Both the position numbers and the translations under genes were made by a program. From the NCBI RefSeq assembly GCF_002234915.1, contig NZ_NEWD01000018.1, positions 29,830-93,829 of the forward strand: a DNA stretch of 64,000 bases, written 5' to 3'. How positions within the stretch are numbered: position 1 is the stretch's first letter; each line of letters begins with the position of its first letter. The stretch is from Bifidobacterium vansinderenii. Its GTDB lineage: Bacteria; Actinomycetota; Actinomycetes; Actinomycetales; Bifidobacteriaceae. This document shows, in pieces, positions 9,732 to 17,880 of the stretch. The notes below the pieces were generated by a model. That model was not told where the DNA came from, made no database searches, and was given only the letters and a program-made list of their open reading frames with translations.

Positions 9732-9824
9732 ATGACGGAGTGTCTTCTGCGTTACAGAAGACTCGACGTACCTTCGTACGCCTTCGCCTTCTGCGCCTTG
9801 AAGACACACGCGTCATTTATTTTT
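9724..9824 (+). repeat. Family C rod-shaped 3' element, copy 1
   Basis: The outer stem AAAAATAAATGACG (9724-9737) pairs perfectly with 9811-9824 and contains the TAA stop of the oxidoreductase gene. Inside are TGTCTTC/GAAGACA (9741-9747 with 9800-9806), CAGAAG/CTTCTG (9755-9760 with 9788-9793), an asymmetric loop ACTCGA opposite CCTTCGC, and CGTAC-CTTC-GTACG (9767-9780). The helices form one continuous rod. The arrangement may act as a terminator but is longer and more elaborate than that needs. Confidence 0.8.
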
Positions 9825-9843
9825 AGGAATTTTGCGGAACGGA

Positions 9844-9931
9844 GTGTCAACGGCCTTTCCTCAGGCTTGAAGTACCTCTGTACGTCTGCGCCTTCGGACG
9901 GCCGTTGACACACGCGTCATTTATTTTTAGG
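9844..9931 (+). repeat. Family C element, diverged tandem copy 4
   Basis: GTGTCAACGGCC (9844-9855) pairs perfectly with GGCCGTTGACAC (9900-9911). The tip is GTAC-CTCT-GTAC and the flanks GCTTGA and TCTGCGC resemble the conserved loop of copy 1. It then repeats the right end of copy 1 (CACGCGTCATTTATTTTTAG), so it arose next to it by duplication. Confidence 0.6.
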
Positions 9932-9978
9932 GTTTTGAGGACGGAGTGTAATCCGCTTTGCGCCTTTGGTCAGCGAAG

Positions 9979-10028
9979 CCGGCTTCCCCTTGAGGGGACG
10001 CTGTCGGCGGTAGCCGACTGATGAGGTG
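9979..10028 (+). repeat. Family B repeat (half element)
   Basis: The element reads CTTCCCCTTGAGGGG, then a small stem (GTCGGCggtaGCCGAC), then TGATGAGGTGAT. It is the reverse-orientation half of the family B unit. Confidence 0.65.
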
Positions 10029-10050
10029 ATCGACCGCAGACCCCAACCAC

Positions 10051-10095
10051 CATGCCGGACGACGAACTGCACGTCGTCCGGCATGCGCGTATAAT
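10051..10095 (+). promoter_or_regulatory. rplS promoter with a perfect hairpin abutting the -10
   Basis: CATGCCGGACGACG (10051-10064) pairs perfectly with CGTCGTCCGGCATG (10072-10085). The box TATAAT follows at 10090-10095. At 17-bp spacing the -35 region would be CTGCAC, in and next to the hairpin loop. This leaves a leader of about 190 nt before rplS. A similar layout occurs before rplK. Confidence 0.6.
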
Positions 10096-10292
10096 GGAAG
10101 AGTTGTGCCGAGACGGGGATTGCCGCATAGATTCGCGTCTCAACAGGTCCAGACCCTAGCGATCGGATCGGCACGCTCCCCGAGGGCAGACCCGACGGGA
10201 TACCGAATTTTGGAGGATGCCGCCAGAGGCGCAAGCCGTGGCCCATCTTCCCCCGACTTGCGCTGATATGCGGCGGCAATGGAGGAAACATC

Positions 10293-10664
10293 ATGGTTAA
10301 TGCCATCGAAGCGTTCGACGCCAAGCACCTGAAGCCGGCCGAGTCCATCCCGGCTTTCCGTCCCGGCGACACCGTCAAGGTGAACGTGAACATCAAGGAA
10401 GGCAACAACTCCCGTATCCAGGCGTTCCAGGGCGTGGTCATCGCTCGTCAGGGCGCCGGCGTGCGTGAGACCTTCGTGGTCCGCAAGATCAGCTTCGGCG
10501 TCGGTGTGGAGCGTCGCTTCCCGCTGCACTCCCCGGTCATCGATTCCATCGAACTGGTCCGCAAGGGCAAGGTGCGTCGCGCCAAGCTGTACTACCTGCG
10601 CTCCCTGCGCGGCAAGGCCGCTCGTATCGTCGAGCGTCGCGACAACAGCCAGAAGGCCGCCTGA
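10293..10664 (+). CDS. rplS: 50S ribosomal protein L19
   Basis: L19 (123 residues) sits at the interface of the ribosomal subunits. The sequence has the family's [35 protein letters not shown] and [13 protein letters not shown] motifs and the basic C-terminus [25 protein letters not shown] precedes the ATG. It has its own promoter (-10 at 10090) and terminator (10734-10771), so it is a single-gene unit here, followed by lepB. Confidence 0.98.
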   Translation: MVNAIEAFDAKHLKPAESIPAFRPGDTVKVNVNIKEGNNSRIQAFQGVVIARQGAGVRETFVVRKISFGVGVERRFPLHSPVIDSIELVRKGKVRRAKLYYLRSLRGKAARIVERRDNSQKAA

Positions 10665-10733
10665 GTTCAGGCTCCTTCCGCACATCGCGCACAACGCATA
10701 GCGTTGCAGAGCACGGTGCAGCAATAAGCAACA

Positions 10734-10783
10734 GAAGGCCCGGAACCTCCCCGACGAGGTCCCGGGCCTTCCTGCATTTTTCC
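10734..10783 (+). terminator. rplS terminator
   Basis: GAAGGCCCGGaACCTC pairs with GAGGTcCCGGGCCTTC (16 bp, one mismatch), followed by CTGCATTTTT. This is a classical intrinsic terminator. Confidence 0.85.
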
Positions 10784-10786
10784 CCT

Positions 10787-10910
10787 GTGCTCCCTCCTTG
10801 GGAGGGAGCTGTCCGACGAAGTCGGGCTGAGGGAGGGTACAGCCAACCAGCCTAGAACCCCTCCCTCTGTCACGGCACGCCGTGACATCTCCCTCCCGTG
10901 GAGGGAGAAC
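10787..10910 (+). repeat. Two family A repeats, inverted pair
   Basis: The first copy (10787-10838) reads GCTCCCTCCttGGGAGGGAGC, then GTCCGACgaaGTCGGgC, then TGAGGGAGGG. The second (10858-10910) is in the opposite orientation and has CTGTC and GACATCTCC variants around the stem CACGGCacGCCGTG. Confidence 0.7.
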
Positions 10911-11038
10911 CCTCTTGCGTGTCTCTCCGTCACGACGCCGCGTCCGTTCCCCAGCGCCGGACCGCTTACGGAAACATGGAAAACCGACGCGGTAGAATCT
11001 GAACAGCCGTACGAACTCGACAAAGGGGAACACCGCAT

Positions 11039-11692
11039 ATGACCGGCATCCAGACGGATCACACCAACCAGACACCAGCGGAATCCGAACGCATGACCCT
11101 GCGCGATCTGCTCGTCTGGGCCGGCATCCCGCTCGTCATCGTACTGTTCCTCCGCCTGTTCATCATCGGCGTATACGAGATCCCCTCCGCATCCATGGAC
11201 ACCACCCTGCAGGTGGGCGACCGCGTCGTCGCCAGCAAACTCACGCCGAAATTCTTCTCCATCAAACGCGGCGACATCGTCATCTTCAAGGACCCGAACA
11301 ACTGGCTGGGTGAAACCACGTCAAGCGACCTGCTCATCAAACGCGTCATCGGCCTGCCCGGCGACACCGTGGCCTGCGCCGGCGCCGGACAGCCCGTCAC
11401 CGTCAACGGCCACGCGATCGACGACTCCGAATTCATCCGCGCGGGCGTGAACCCCAGCGACTACGAATTCAACGTGACCGTAACCGAAAACCACCTGTTC
11501 GTCATGGGAGACAACCGTTCCAACTCCGCCGACTCGCGCGTCCACCAAGGCGACGGCGACCACGGGCTCGTCCCCATCAACGACGTGCAGAGCGTGGCGT
11601 TCGCCGTCTACTGGCCGATCTCTCACTGGAATGTTCTGAACAGGCCCGACGACGCGTTCGCGAACGTCGGGGGAGTGGAAGGAGCGAAGTAA
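11039..11692 (+). CDS. lepB: Signal peptidase I
   Basis: The 217-residue enzyme cleaves signal peptides from exported proteins. It has one N-terminal membrane segment (AGIPLVIVLFLRLFIIG) and a periplasmic-side catalytic domain. The nucleophile is Ser in PSASMDTTL (box B) and the general base Lys is in LLIKRVIGLPGD (box D). Box E is VMGDNRSNSADSR. A TAGAAT -10-like box lies at 10993-10998. The stop overlaps the rnhB start by one base. Confidence 0.95.
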   Translation: MTGIQTDHTNQTPAESERMTLRDLLVWAGIPLVIVLFLRLFIIGVYEIPSASMDTTLQVGDRVVASKLTPKFFSIKRGDIVIFKDPNNWLGETTSSDLLIKRVIGLPGDTVACAGAGQPVTVNGHAIDDSEFIRAGVNPSDYEFNVTVTENHLFVMGDNRSNSADSRVHQGDGDHGLVPINDVQSVAFAVYWPISHWNVLNRPDDAFANVGGVEGAK

Positions 11693-12516
11693 TGGCTACC
11701 GTCGTCCCGCGTCTGGCCCCCACGCTCGACCGCGAAAAAGCCCTGGCACGCAAACGATACTCGCTGATCGTCGGATTCGACGAAGTCGGCCGCGGCTCGC
11801 TCGCCGGCCCTGCCATGGTTGGCGCCGCCGCACTGCTCACACGAGACGTCGATGACTGGACCGTGCCCACCGGCGTGGCCGACTCCAAAATGCTCACCGA
11901 AGTACGCCGCCAGTCGTTGCTCGAACCGCTCAAGGCATGGTCCGCCGCGTGGGCCGTGGGATCGGTGAGCGCCCGTGAAATCGATGAATGGGGCATCGTA
12001 TACGCGCTGGGCGTGGCCGCCGTGCGCGCGCTCAACGAGATCGAGACGATGCTGATCACCGGCGACCACACCGATCTGGGTGTCGGCACTGCCGTGGCCA
12101 AGGCCGTAAGCCGCCAGGGCATCTCGCCCGCCTGGCACGGCACGATCGGCGACATCGGCGGTGAGGAGCCCGACGTGCGGATCAAGGCCGACGAATTGCG
12201 CGTGGCCGGCATCCTCGACGGCCCGAACGACTACATCACACCCGTCGTCAACTCGTTCGACGCGCCGGAACTGCTCAAACCGATCGCCATGACCACCGTG
12301 GTTAAAGGCGACCGGCAGTGCGCCAGCGTGGCCGCCGCCGCGGTGATCGCCAAGGTGACGCGAGACCATCTGATCGAGGACCTGGCCGCCGCCCACCCCG
12401 AATACGAGGCATACGGCTGGGCCAGCAACAAGGGCTACGGGTCGGTGCCGCACCGCGCCGCCATCGCCAAGCACGGCCCCACCGAATACCACCGCACCAC
12501 CTGGCACCTGTGCTGA
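11692..12516 (+). CDS. rnhB: Ribonuclease HII
   Basis: RNase HII (274 residues) nicks RNA in RNA-DNA hybrids and removes single ribonucleotides. The active-site motif is IVGFDEVGRGSLAGP (D-E-x-G-R-G, with V in place of the usual A), followed by VADSKMLTE and the late acidic Asp in MLITGDHTD. It is somewhat longer than the common 200-230 residues owing to an N-terminal extension and an insert near GTIGDIGGEEPDVRI. Start and stop overlap with lepB, as in other Actinobacteria. Confidence 0.93.
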   Translation: MATVVPRLAPTLDREKALARKRYSLIVGFDEVGRGSLAGPAMVGAAALLTRDVDDWTVPTGVADSKMLTEVRRQSLLEPLKAWSAAWAVGSVSAREIDEWGIVYALGVAAVRALNEIETMLITGDHTDLGVGTAVAKAVSRQGISPAWHGTIGDIGGEEPDVRIKADELRVAGILDGPNDYITPVVNSFDAPELLKPIAMTTVVKGDRQCASVAAAAVIAKVTRDHLIEDLAAAHPEYEAYGWASNKGYGSVPHRAAIAKHGPTEYHRTTWHLC

Positions 12517-12551
12517 GAAGGGATGGACAGCGGGCGGCTGGCGGGGGAGTG

Positions 12552-12674
12552 TCCCTCCCTCAGTCCGGCTGCGCCGGCCAGCTCCCTCCCCACGGAGGGA
12601 GCACGAGGCCATTAGGGGTGTGCTCCCTCCATGGGAGGGAGCTGTCGCGCGCCGGCGCGACTGAGGGAGGGACC
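12552..12674 (+). repeat. Two family A repeats, head-to-head
   Basis: Copy one (12552-12605) is CCCTCCCTCAGTC with the stem CCGGCtgcGCCGG and then GGAGGGAGCACG. Copy two (12619-12674) is the reverse: GCTCCCTCCatGGGAGGGAGC, the stem TCGCGCgccgGCGCGA and CTGAGGGAGGGAC. About 13 bp separate them, so the whole 120 bp can fold as one large palindrome after rnhB. Confidence 0.75.
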
Positions 12675-12734
12675 TCATCCCCATCCGCGGACGAACACCC
12701 CTTTCCGCCCGCCGCTGCCGTTACCATGGGGCGT

Positions 12735-13937
12735 ATGACGATTGAGCTTGGATTCGACGCGAACGCCTCCCGCAACGAGGCCCTCAACGCGCTGCTGGAA
12801 CAGATCATGAACGAATACTCGGTGAGCGACAGCGAAGGCCCGCTCGCCGACGCCGTGGAACGCTACCTGAACGCCCTGCCGCACCTCACCGTGCACCGTC
12901 ACGGCGACACCGTGGTCGCGTCCACGGAATACGGCAAGCCGAAGCGCGTGCTGCTGGCCGGACACATCGACACCGTGCCCGTGATCGACAACTTCCCGCC
13001 GCGCTGGCTGCAGCCCGGCGACCCGCTCATCCGCGCCGAAATTACCGAGAACAATCCCGGCGAGCGTGTGCTGTGGGGCCGCGGCGCCACCGACATGAAG
13101 CCGTCCGACGCGGTGATGCTCTACCTGGCCGCCACGCTCACCGAAGACGCCACCAACTACGATCTGACCTACATCTTCTACGATCACGAGGAGGTGGAGG
13201 CGTCGAAGAACGGTCTGCGCAAGGTGGTGGAGACCCACCCCGAATGGGTGCGCGGCGACTTCGCGATCATCGGCGAACCCACCAGCTGCGGCATCGAGGG
13301 CGGCTGCAATGGCACGATCCGCTTCGACGTGATCTGCCATGGCGTGGCCGCGCACTCCGCCCGCGCGTGGATGGGCAGCAACGCCATCCACAAGGCCGCC
13401 GAAGTGCTCAACCGGCTCAACGCGTACGAGCCGGCCACCGTGAACGTGGACGGACTCGACTACCGCGAGGGTCTGAACGCCACGCTCATCAACGGCGGCA
13501 AGGGCACCAACGTGATCCCCGACGAATGCCGCATCCACGTGAACTACCGTTTCGCGCCCGACAAGACGCTCGCCGAGGCCAAGGCGCTGATGATCGGCGC
13601 GGACGCGGGCGCCGAACTCGGCAACGGCGAGCACACGGCCACGGCCGGCGTGTTCGAGGGCTTCGGCATCGAGATGAAGGACGAATCGCCGTCCGCCCGC
13701 CCCGGCATGGATACGCCGCTCGCACAGTCGCTGGCCGCGCTCGTGCGCGAACGTACCGGCCGTGATCCGCTCGCCAAGCTCGGCTGGACCGACGTGGCGC
13801 GCTTCTCACAGCTCGGCATCCCCGCCGTGAACCTGGGCGCCGGCGATCCGCTGCTCGCGCACAAGCACGACGAGCAGATCCCCGAATCCCAGCTCACCAC
13901 GCTCGCCGACATCCTCGAGGAGTGGCTGCGCCGCTGA
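12735..13937 (+). CDS. dapE: Succinyl-diaminopimelate desuccinylase
   Basis: The 400-residue protein is an M20-family di-zinc hydrolase. DapE removes succinate to give LL-diaminopimelate for lysine and peptidoglycan synthesis. Metal ligands are visible: LLAGHIDTVPV (His, Asp), WGRGATDMK (Asp), FYDHEEVEASKNG (Glu pair) and IGEPTSCGIEGGCNG (Glu); the last His ligand is in LLAHKHDEQIP. The dimerisation domain lies between. The ATG at 12735 is used; an in-frame ATG three codons upstream is equally possible. Family A repeats separate it from rnhB. Confidence 0.9.
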   Translation: MTIELGFDANASRNEALNALLEQIMNEYSVSDSEGPLADAVERYLNALPHLTVHRHGDTVVASTEYGKPKRVLLAGHIDTVPVIDNFPPRWLQPGDPLIRAEITENNPGERVLWGRGATDMKPSDAVMLYLAATLTEDATNYDLTYIFYDHEEVEASKNGLRKVVETHPEWVRGDFAIIGEPTSCGIEGGCNGTIRFDVICHGVAAHSARAWMGSNAIHKAAEVLNRLNAYEPATVNVDGLDYREGLNATLINGGKGTNVIPDECRIHVNYRFAPDKTLAEAKALMIGADAGAELGNGEHTATAGVFEGFGIEMKDESPSARPGMDTPLAQSLAALVRERTGRDPLAKLGWTDVARFSQLGIPAVNLGAGDPLLAHKHDEQIPESQLTTLADILEEWLRR

Positions 13938-14374
13938 GCGGAAACGTCGGACGCCATACGCGGCGCGTCAACGTGCGCAAGTACGTGAGTGCGCGAGTGC
14001 GCGAGACGTGCCGTGCGTGTGTCATCGCGCATCGCCGACCGCAGCGAAGCGGACGGACTGCCGGGCGGTCATGCACTCCGAAGTCATCGATAACGTCATC
14101 GGGACTATTCGGACACGCTGTCCGGCAGTTTGTGCCATACTTAAAGACGGTGGTTCTGCATTACCACCGATGTGTGATGAACGTCGATCCCCTTCCGTGG
14201 CGCATGGACAACCACTTGACGCGCCGGAAGCGACGGTGTCCGTTCCTCGCAAATGAAGACTTTTGTAGTGCCTGTGCAGTGGCGTGTTCGTACGCGGCCG
14301 TAGTGAGAGTGCGGTGTTGACAGACTGACGCAGGGTGGAACAAGGCGTGATGCAGCATGCCTTCAAGGAGAATC
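13938..14374. other. Gene-free stretch, probable 5' untranslated region of rne
   Basis: I see no convincing gene. It holds two small hairpins, CGGACAcgcTGTCCG (14112-14126) and GGTGGTtctgcattACCACC (near 14150-14170), and a TTGACA at about 14316 without a clear -10 at normal spacing. RNase E genes in other bacteria have long, self-regulated leaders, so this may be one; that is inference. Confidence 0.4.
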
Positions 14375-17338
14375 GTGACAACTGAAAATCACGACGGCGT
14401 TGACGCCGCCGCAGTCAATACTGCCCATATCGCCCCGTCCGCAGTGTCGGAGAACGCCGGAGATACGAGTGGCGCGAATGCGTCCGACACCGGTTCGGCC
14501 GCTGCCGCATCGCCTGCATCCGTGTTCGCTCCCGCTCCGCGCCGTCGTCGTGGTGGTCGACGCGTGGTGCGTGCCGCCGGCGCCGCCGGCACCAAGCTGC
14601 CGGTGAAGGTGGAATCCACCGCCAAGGCCGGCGATCCAGTCGACGAAAAGAAGTCCGCTCCCGCTCAGACCGCTTCCGCGGCAGCCGTCGTCGACGCTCC
14701 GGGACAGGTGGCCGCAGCTGCCGCGTCCGACAGCGATCGCGACGCTCTCGCCGAGCACACGGCACACGCCGATCGTGAGGAAACGCAGCCGACGCGCACC
14801 CGTACGCGTCGCCGCGCTGTCAGGCAGGCCGAACCCGCCGTCGACCACGAACGCAAGGCCCGCATCAAGGCGCTCGCCGACGAACTGTTTACCGACAAGG
14901 GCATCGAGGCCGATCTGCACGAGATCCGTCGCGGATCCGCCAAGCGCAACGCCGACCTGCCCGAGTTCTCGTCGCATGAGTCGTCCGAGCCCAAGGCCGC
15001 CAGCCCGGCCGTGCGCCCGATGACGTCGCTGCTGTTCCGCGAGCCCGTGCTGCCGACCGTGCGTCCGGCCGAACCGGCCGCGGACGACGCCGATCGCGAC
15101 GATCACGAGAACCGCGAGAACCGCGACGCGGAGAACGAGCACGGCGCCGAGGAGCAGACCCTTACCCGTCGCCGTCGTCGCCGTCGTGCCGATCGTGATC
15201 ATGACGAGAACCGTGACGAACAGTCCCGCCGTTCTGATCGTGCCGATGACGATCGTGATGATCGTGACTCCCGTCGTGATGCCGATCATGACGATCGCGA
15301 CCGCGACAATCGCGACGCCGATGACGAGGCCGGCGAGTCCCGTCGTTCTCGTCGTTCCCGCCGACTCAACGCGCAGGAGCGTCGTGCCGCCGCCGAGGTG
15401 GAGCAGATCGAACAGGATCTCGAATACGACGACATCTCGTACACGCCGATCGACGTGGAGACCGGTTCGTCCGATGACTCCGACGACAACGCCGGCGAGA
15501 CCCGTTCCCGTCGTCGCCGTCGCCGCGGATCTGATTCGTCCGACGGTGAGTCCGCGCACGCACGCCGCGAGCGTGCCGCCAGCGCCGTTTCCGAGCGCAT
15601 GGGCGAGCATGAGCGCGACCGTGATCGCGAGGAGGACGAGGAGGACGGCACTGTCACGCGTCGCCGTCGTCGCCGCCGTGCCAAGGGCGATGCCGAGGCG
15701 CATGAGGAGCCGCGCATCCGTCGCAGCCGCAAGCAGCAGTACATCGACGAGATCACCGACATCGAGGGCTCCACGCGACTCGAGGCCAAGAAGCAGCGCC
15801 GTCGCGACAACCGCCGCGACCGCTCCCGTCAGTCCACGCTGCTCGAGCAGGACTTCCTCGCCCGCCGCGAGAACGTGAACCGTCTCATGGTGGTGCGCGA
15901 GAAGGAGAAGCACACCCAGATCTCCGTGATCGAGGATTCGATCCTCGTGGAACACTACGTGTCCGACATCCAGGAGGTGTCGACCGTCGGCAACATCTAC
16001 CTCGGCCGCGTGCAGAACGTGCTGCCGAGCATGGAGGCCGCGTTCGTCGACATCGGCCAGCCGCGCAACGGCGTGCTGTATGCGGGCGAGGTCAACTGGG
16101 ACACCACCCGTCTTGACGGCCAGCCGCGCCGCATCGAGCTGGCGTTCAAGTCCGGCGATCCGGTGCTCGTGCAGGTGACCAAGGATCCGATCGGTCACAA
16201 GGGCGCCCGACTGACCTCGCAGGTCACGCTCGCCGGCCGATTCCTGGTGCTCGTGCCGTCCGGCGGCATGACCGGCGTGAGCCGCAAGCTGCCCGAGCGT
16301 GAGCGCGCCCGCCTGAAGTCCATCGTGTCCAAGATCGCACCGAGCGAGATGGGCGTGATCATCCGCACGGCCGCCGAGGGCGCATCCAAGGAGGCCATCG
16401 AAAAGGATCTGGAGACGCTCACCCACCAGTGGGAGCACGTGCAGGAGGCCGAGAAGAAGGCCCGCAACTCCAAGCGTCCGAAGCTGCTGCAGGGCGAGCC
16501 CGACGTGGCGATCCGCGTGGTGCGCGACATCTTCAACGACGACTTCAACAAGCTCGTCGTGGAGGGCGACAAGGTCTACGAGCGCATCAAGGAATACCTG
16601 GAGACCATGGCCCCCGACCTGCAGGACAAGCTCGAGAAGTGGGATCCGGAAGAGCACAACGGCCGTGACGTGTTCGACCAGTGGCGTATCGACAGCCAGC
16701 TGCGCAAGGGCATGGAACGCAAGGTGTACCTGCCGTCCGGCGGTTCGCTCGTTATCGACCGCACCGAGGCCATGACCACGATCGACGTGAACACCGGCCG
16801 GTTCATCGGCAAGGGCAAGTCGCTCGAGGAGACGGTCACGCGATGCAACCTGGAGGCCAGCGAGGAGATCGCCCGCCAGCTGCGTCTGCGCGACATCGGC
16901 GGCATGATCATGATTGACTACGTGGACATGGTGATGCCCGCCAACCGCGACCTTGTGCTGCGTCGACTCGTCGAATGCCTGGCGCGCGACCGCACCAAGC
17001 ACCAGGTGGCTGAGGTCACGTCGCTGGGTTTGGTGCAGATGACCCGCAAGCGCGTGGGTCAGGGCCTGGTTGAGGCGTTCTCCGAGGAGTGCCCCACCTG
17101 CAAGGGCCGCGGATTCATCCTGCACGACGAGCCGATCGTGTCGGCGTCGTATGACGATCCGTATGCGCTCAAGGGCGGTGATCCGTTCATCAAGACGAAC
17201 AAGCACAACCAGGGCACCACGATCCCCAAGCCCAAGGAGGATCCGGCCCTGCCCAAGGGCTCCACGCCCGACGTGAAGGCCAAGCTCGCCCAGATCGCAG
17301 CGGCTGCGCAAGCTGCCGCCGAAGAGACCAAGGAGTAA
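14375..17338 (+). CDS. rne: Ribonuclease E/G family protein with long disordered N-terminal region
   Basis: This protein of about 987 residues has two parts. Residues 1-510 are low-complexity: Ala/Asp/Glu-rich with clusters of arginine (RRRRRRR and alternating D-R stretches near 250-350), predicted disordered. Residues 520-930 are the catalytic region: S1 RNA-binding domain (NIYLGRVQNVLPSMEAAFVD), 5' sensor/RNase H and DNase I-like parts with the metal-site segment MTTIDVNTG, and the Zn-link CPTCKGRG. It initiates mRNA decay and rRNA/tRNA processing. GTG at 14375 is preferred (AAGGAG 4 nt upstream) over the ATG six codons earlier. The disordered arm is N-terminal, unlike the C-terminal arm of E. 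coli RNase E. The last codons are duplicated downstream at 17439-17476. Confidence 0.93.
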   Translation: MTTENHDGVDAAAVNTAHIAPSAVSENAGDTSGANASDTGSAAAASPASVFAPAPRRRRGGRRVVRAAGAAGTKLPVKVESTAKAGDPVDEKKSAPAQTASAAAVVDAPGQVAAAAASDSDRDALAEHTAHADREETQPTRTRTRRRAVRQAEPAVDHERKARIKALADELFTDKGIEADLHEIRRGSAKRNADLPEFSSHESSEPKAASPAVRPMTSLLFREPVLPTVRPAEPAADDADRDDHENRENRDAENEHGAEEQTLTRRRRRRRADRDHDENRDEQSRRSDRADDDRDDRDSRRDADHDDRDRDNRDADDEAGESRRSRRSRRLNAQERRAAAEVEQIEQDLEYDDISYTPIDVETGSSDDSDDNAGETRSRRRRRRGSDSSDGESAHARRERAASAVSERMGEHERDRDREEDEEDGTVTRRRRRRRAKGDAEAHEEPRIRRSRKQQYIDEITDIEGSTRLEAKKQRRRDNRRDRSRQSTLLEQDFLARRENVNRLMVVREKEKHTQISVIEDSILVEHYVSDIQEVSTVGNIYLGRVQNVLPSMEAAFVDIGQPRNGVLYAGEVNWDTTRLDGQPRRIELAFKSGDPVLVQVTKDPIGHKGARLTSQVTLAGRFLVLVPSGGMTGVSRKLPERERARLKSIVSKIAPSEMGVIIRTAAEGASKEAIEKDLETLTHQWEHVQEAEKKARNSKRPKLLQGEPDVAIRVVRDIFNDDFNKLVVEGDKVYERIKEYLETMAPDLQDKLEKWDPEEHNGRDVFDQWRIDSQLRKGMERKVYLPSGGSLVIDRTEAMTTIDVNTGRFIGKGKSLEETVTRCNLEASEEIARQLRLRDIGGMIMIDYVDMVMPANRDLVLRRLVECLARDRTKHQVAEVTSLGLVQMTRKRVGQGLVEAFSEECPTCKGRGFILHDEPIVSASYDDPYALKGGDPFIKTNKHNQGTTIPKPKEDPALPKGSTPDVKAKLAQIAAAAQAAAEETKE

Positions 17339-17476
17339 GGTTCTCGGTCTCCTTGGGTTGGCGCAGCCGCCGTCGCACCCCTTGGCGGGGTGCTCCCTTC
17401 GCCTACGGACAGTCCACTGGACTGTCCGCTTGACGGCTCAGCTGCGCAGGCTGCCGCCGAAGAGACCAAGGAGTAG
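17297..17476 (+). repeat. Duplicated rne 3' end flanking a 100-bp palindromic insert
   Basis: The last 38 or so bases of rne, through the stop (GCTGCGCAAGCTGCCGCCGA then AGAGACCAAGGAGTAA), recur with few changes at 17439-17476, ending GGAGTAG. The segment between carries GCACCCCttggcGGGGTGC and GGACAGTCCactGGACTGTCC. GCGCAGCCGC at about 17362 can also pair with GCGGCTGCGC inside the coding end. It looks like an insertion or local duplication. Confidence 0.65.
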
Positions 17477-17486
17477 CTCCATCCTT

Positions 17487-17645
17487 AGGCTCCCCTCCTG
17501 GGGAGGCTGAGCCCGTTAAAAAACGCTAGTGGCGTTTTTAGGGCTCAGGCGAGACGACAGGCGAGCCAAGAGGGCGCGGCCGGCAGGCTGTCCATTCTTG
17601 CCGGACGAGCTGTCCGCCGCCTGGCGGACTGAGGGGAGTCCCAAA
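17487..17645 (+). repeat. Composite of family A and D repeats after rne
   Basis: GGCTCCCCTCCTGGGGAGGC is followed by the family D palindrome AAAACGCTAGTGGCGTTTT with its GAGACGACAGGCGAGCC flank, then CCGGCA...TGCCGG. The stretch ends with a family A right half (GAGCTGTCCGCCgccTGGCGGACTGAGGGGAG). I see no gene in 17339-17758. Confidence 0.6.
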
Positions 17646-17758
17646 CTCCGACCGGGGCTCAGACCACGCGAGCGAGCAAAACTGGAGAGGACGCCGACTG
17701 TCCGTCCTCTCCGGTTCCATCCCCACGCCCCTCAAAACCCAAGAAACGCACGGCGGAG

Positions 17759-17787
17759 TTGCGAAAGTCGGGCGTGTTGTGTAGATT
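17759..17787 (+). promoter_or_regulatory. rplU-rpmA promoter
   Basis: TTGCGA (17759-17764), a 17-bp spacer and TAGATT (17782-17787) form a good housekeeping promoter. Transcription would start near 17794, giving a leader of about 87 nt. Confidence 0.6.
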
Positions 17788-17798
17788 AGACAGTCGGT

Positions 17799-17845
17799 GT
17801 CTAGCTATGCCTGTTTGTGGGGCGTGTTTGCTAGACGACAAACAG
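17799..17845 (+). promoter_or_regulatory. Structured 5' leader of rplU with two overlapping stems
   Basis: GTCTAGC (17799-17805) pairs perfectly with GCTAGAC (17830-17836). CTGTTTGT (17811-17818) pairs perfectly with ACAAACAG (17838-17845). The stems interleave, so they are either alternatives or a pseudoknot. Their place just before the L21 gene suggests ribosomal-protein feedback control; I do not recognise it as a known leader family. Confidence 0.5.
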
Positions 17846-17880
17846 CTTTATATACAGGCAAATACAGGCAAGGTAGGGCT

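Noticed and set aside
13938..14374. Short open frames upstream of rne
   Set aside because: No recognisable domain, composition typical of random GC-rich sequence, and overlapping frames on both strands.
17799..17845. A classical H-type pseudoknot in the rplU leader
   Set aside because: The third connecting loop would be a single nucleotide spanning a 7-bp stem, which is sterically doubtful; alternative hairpins are more likely.
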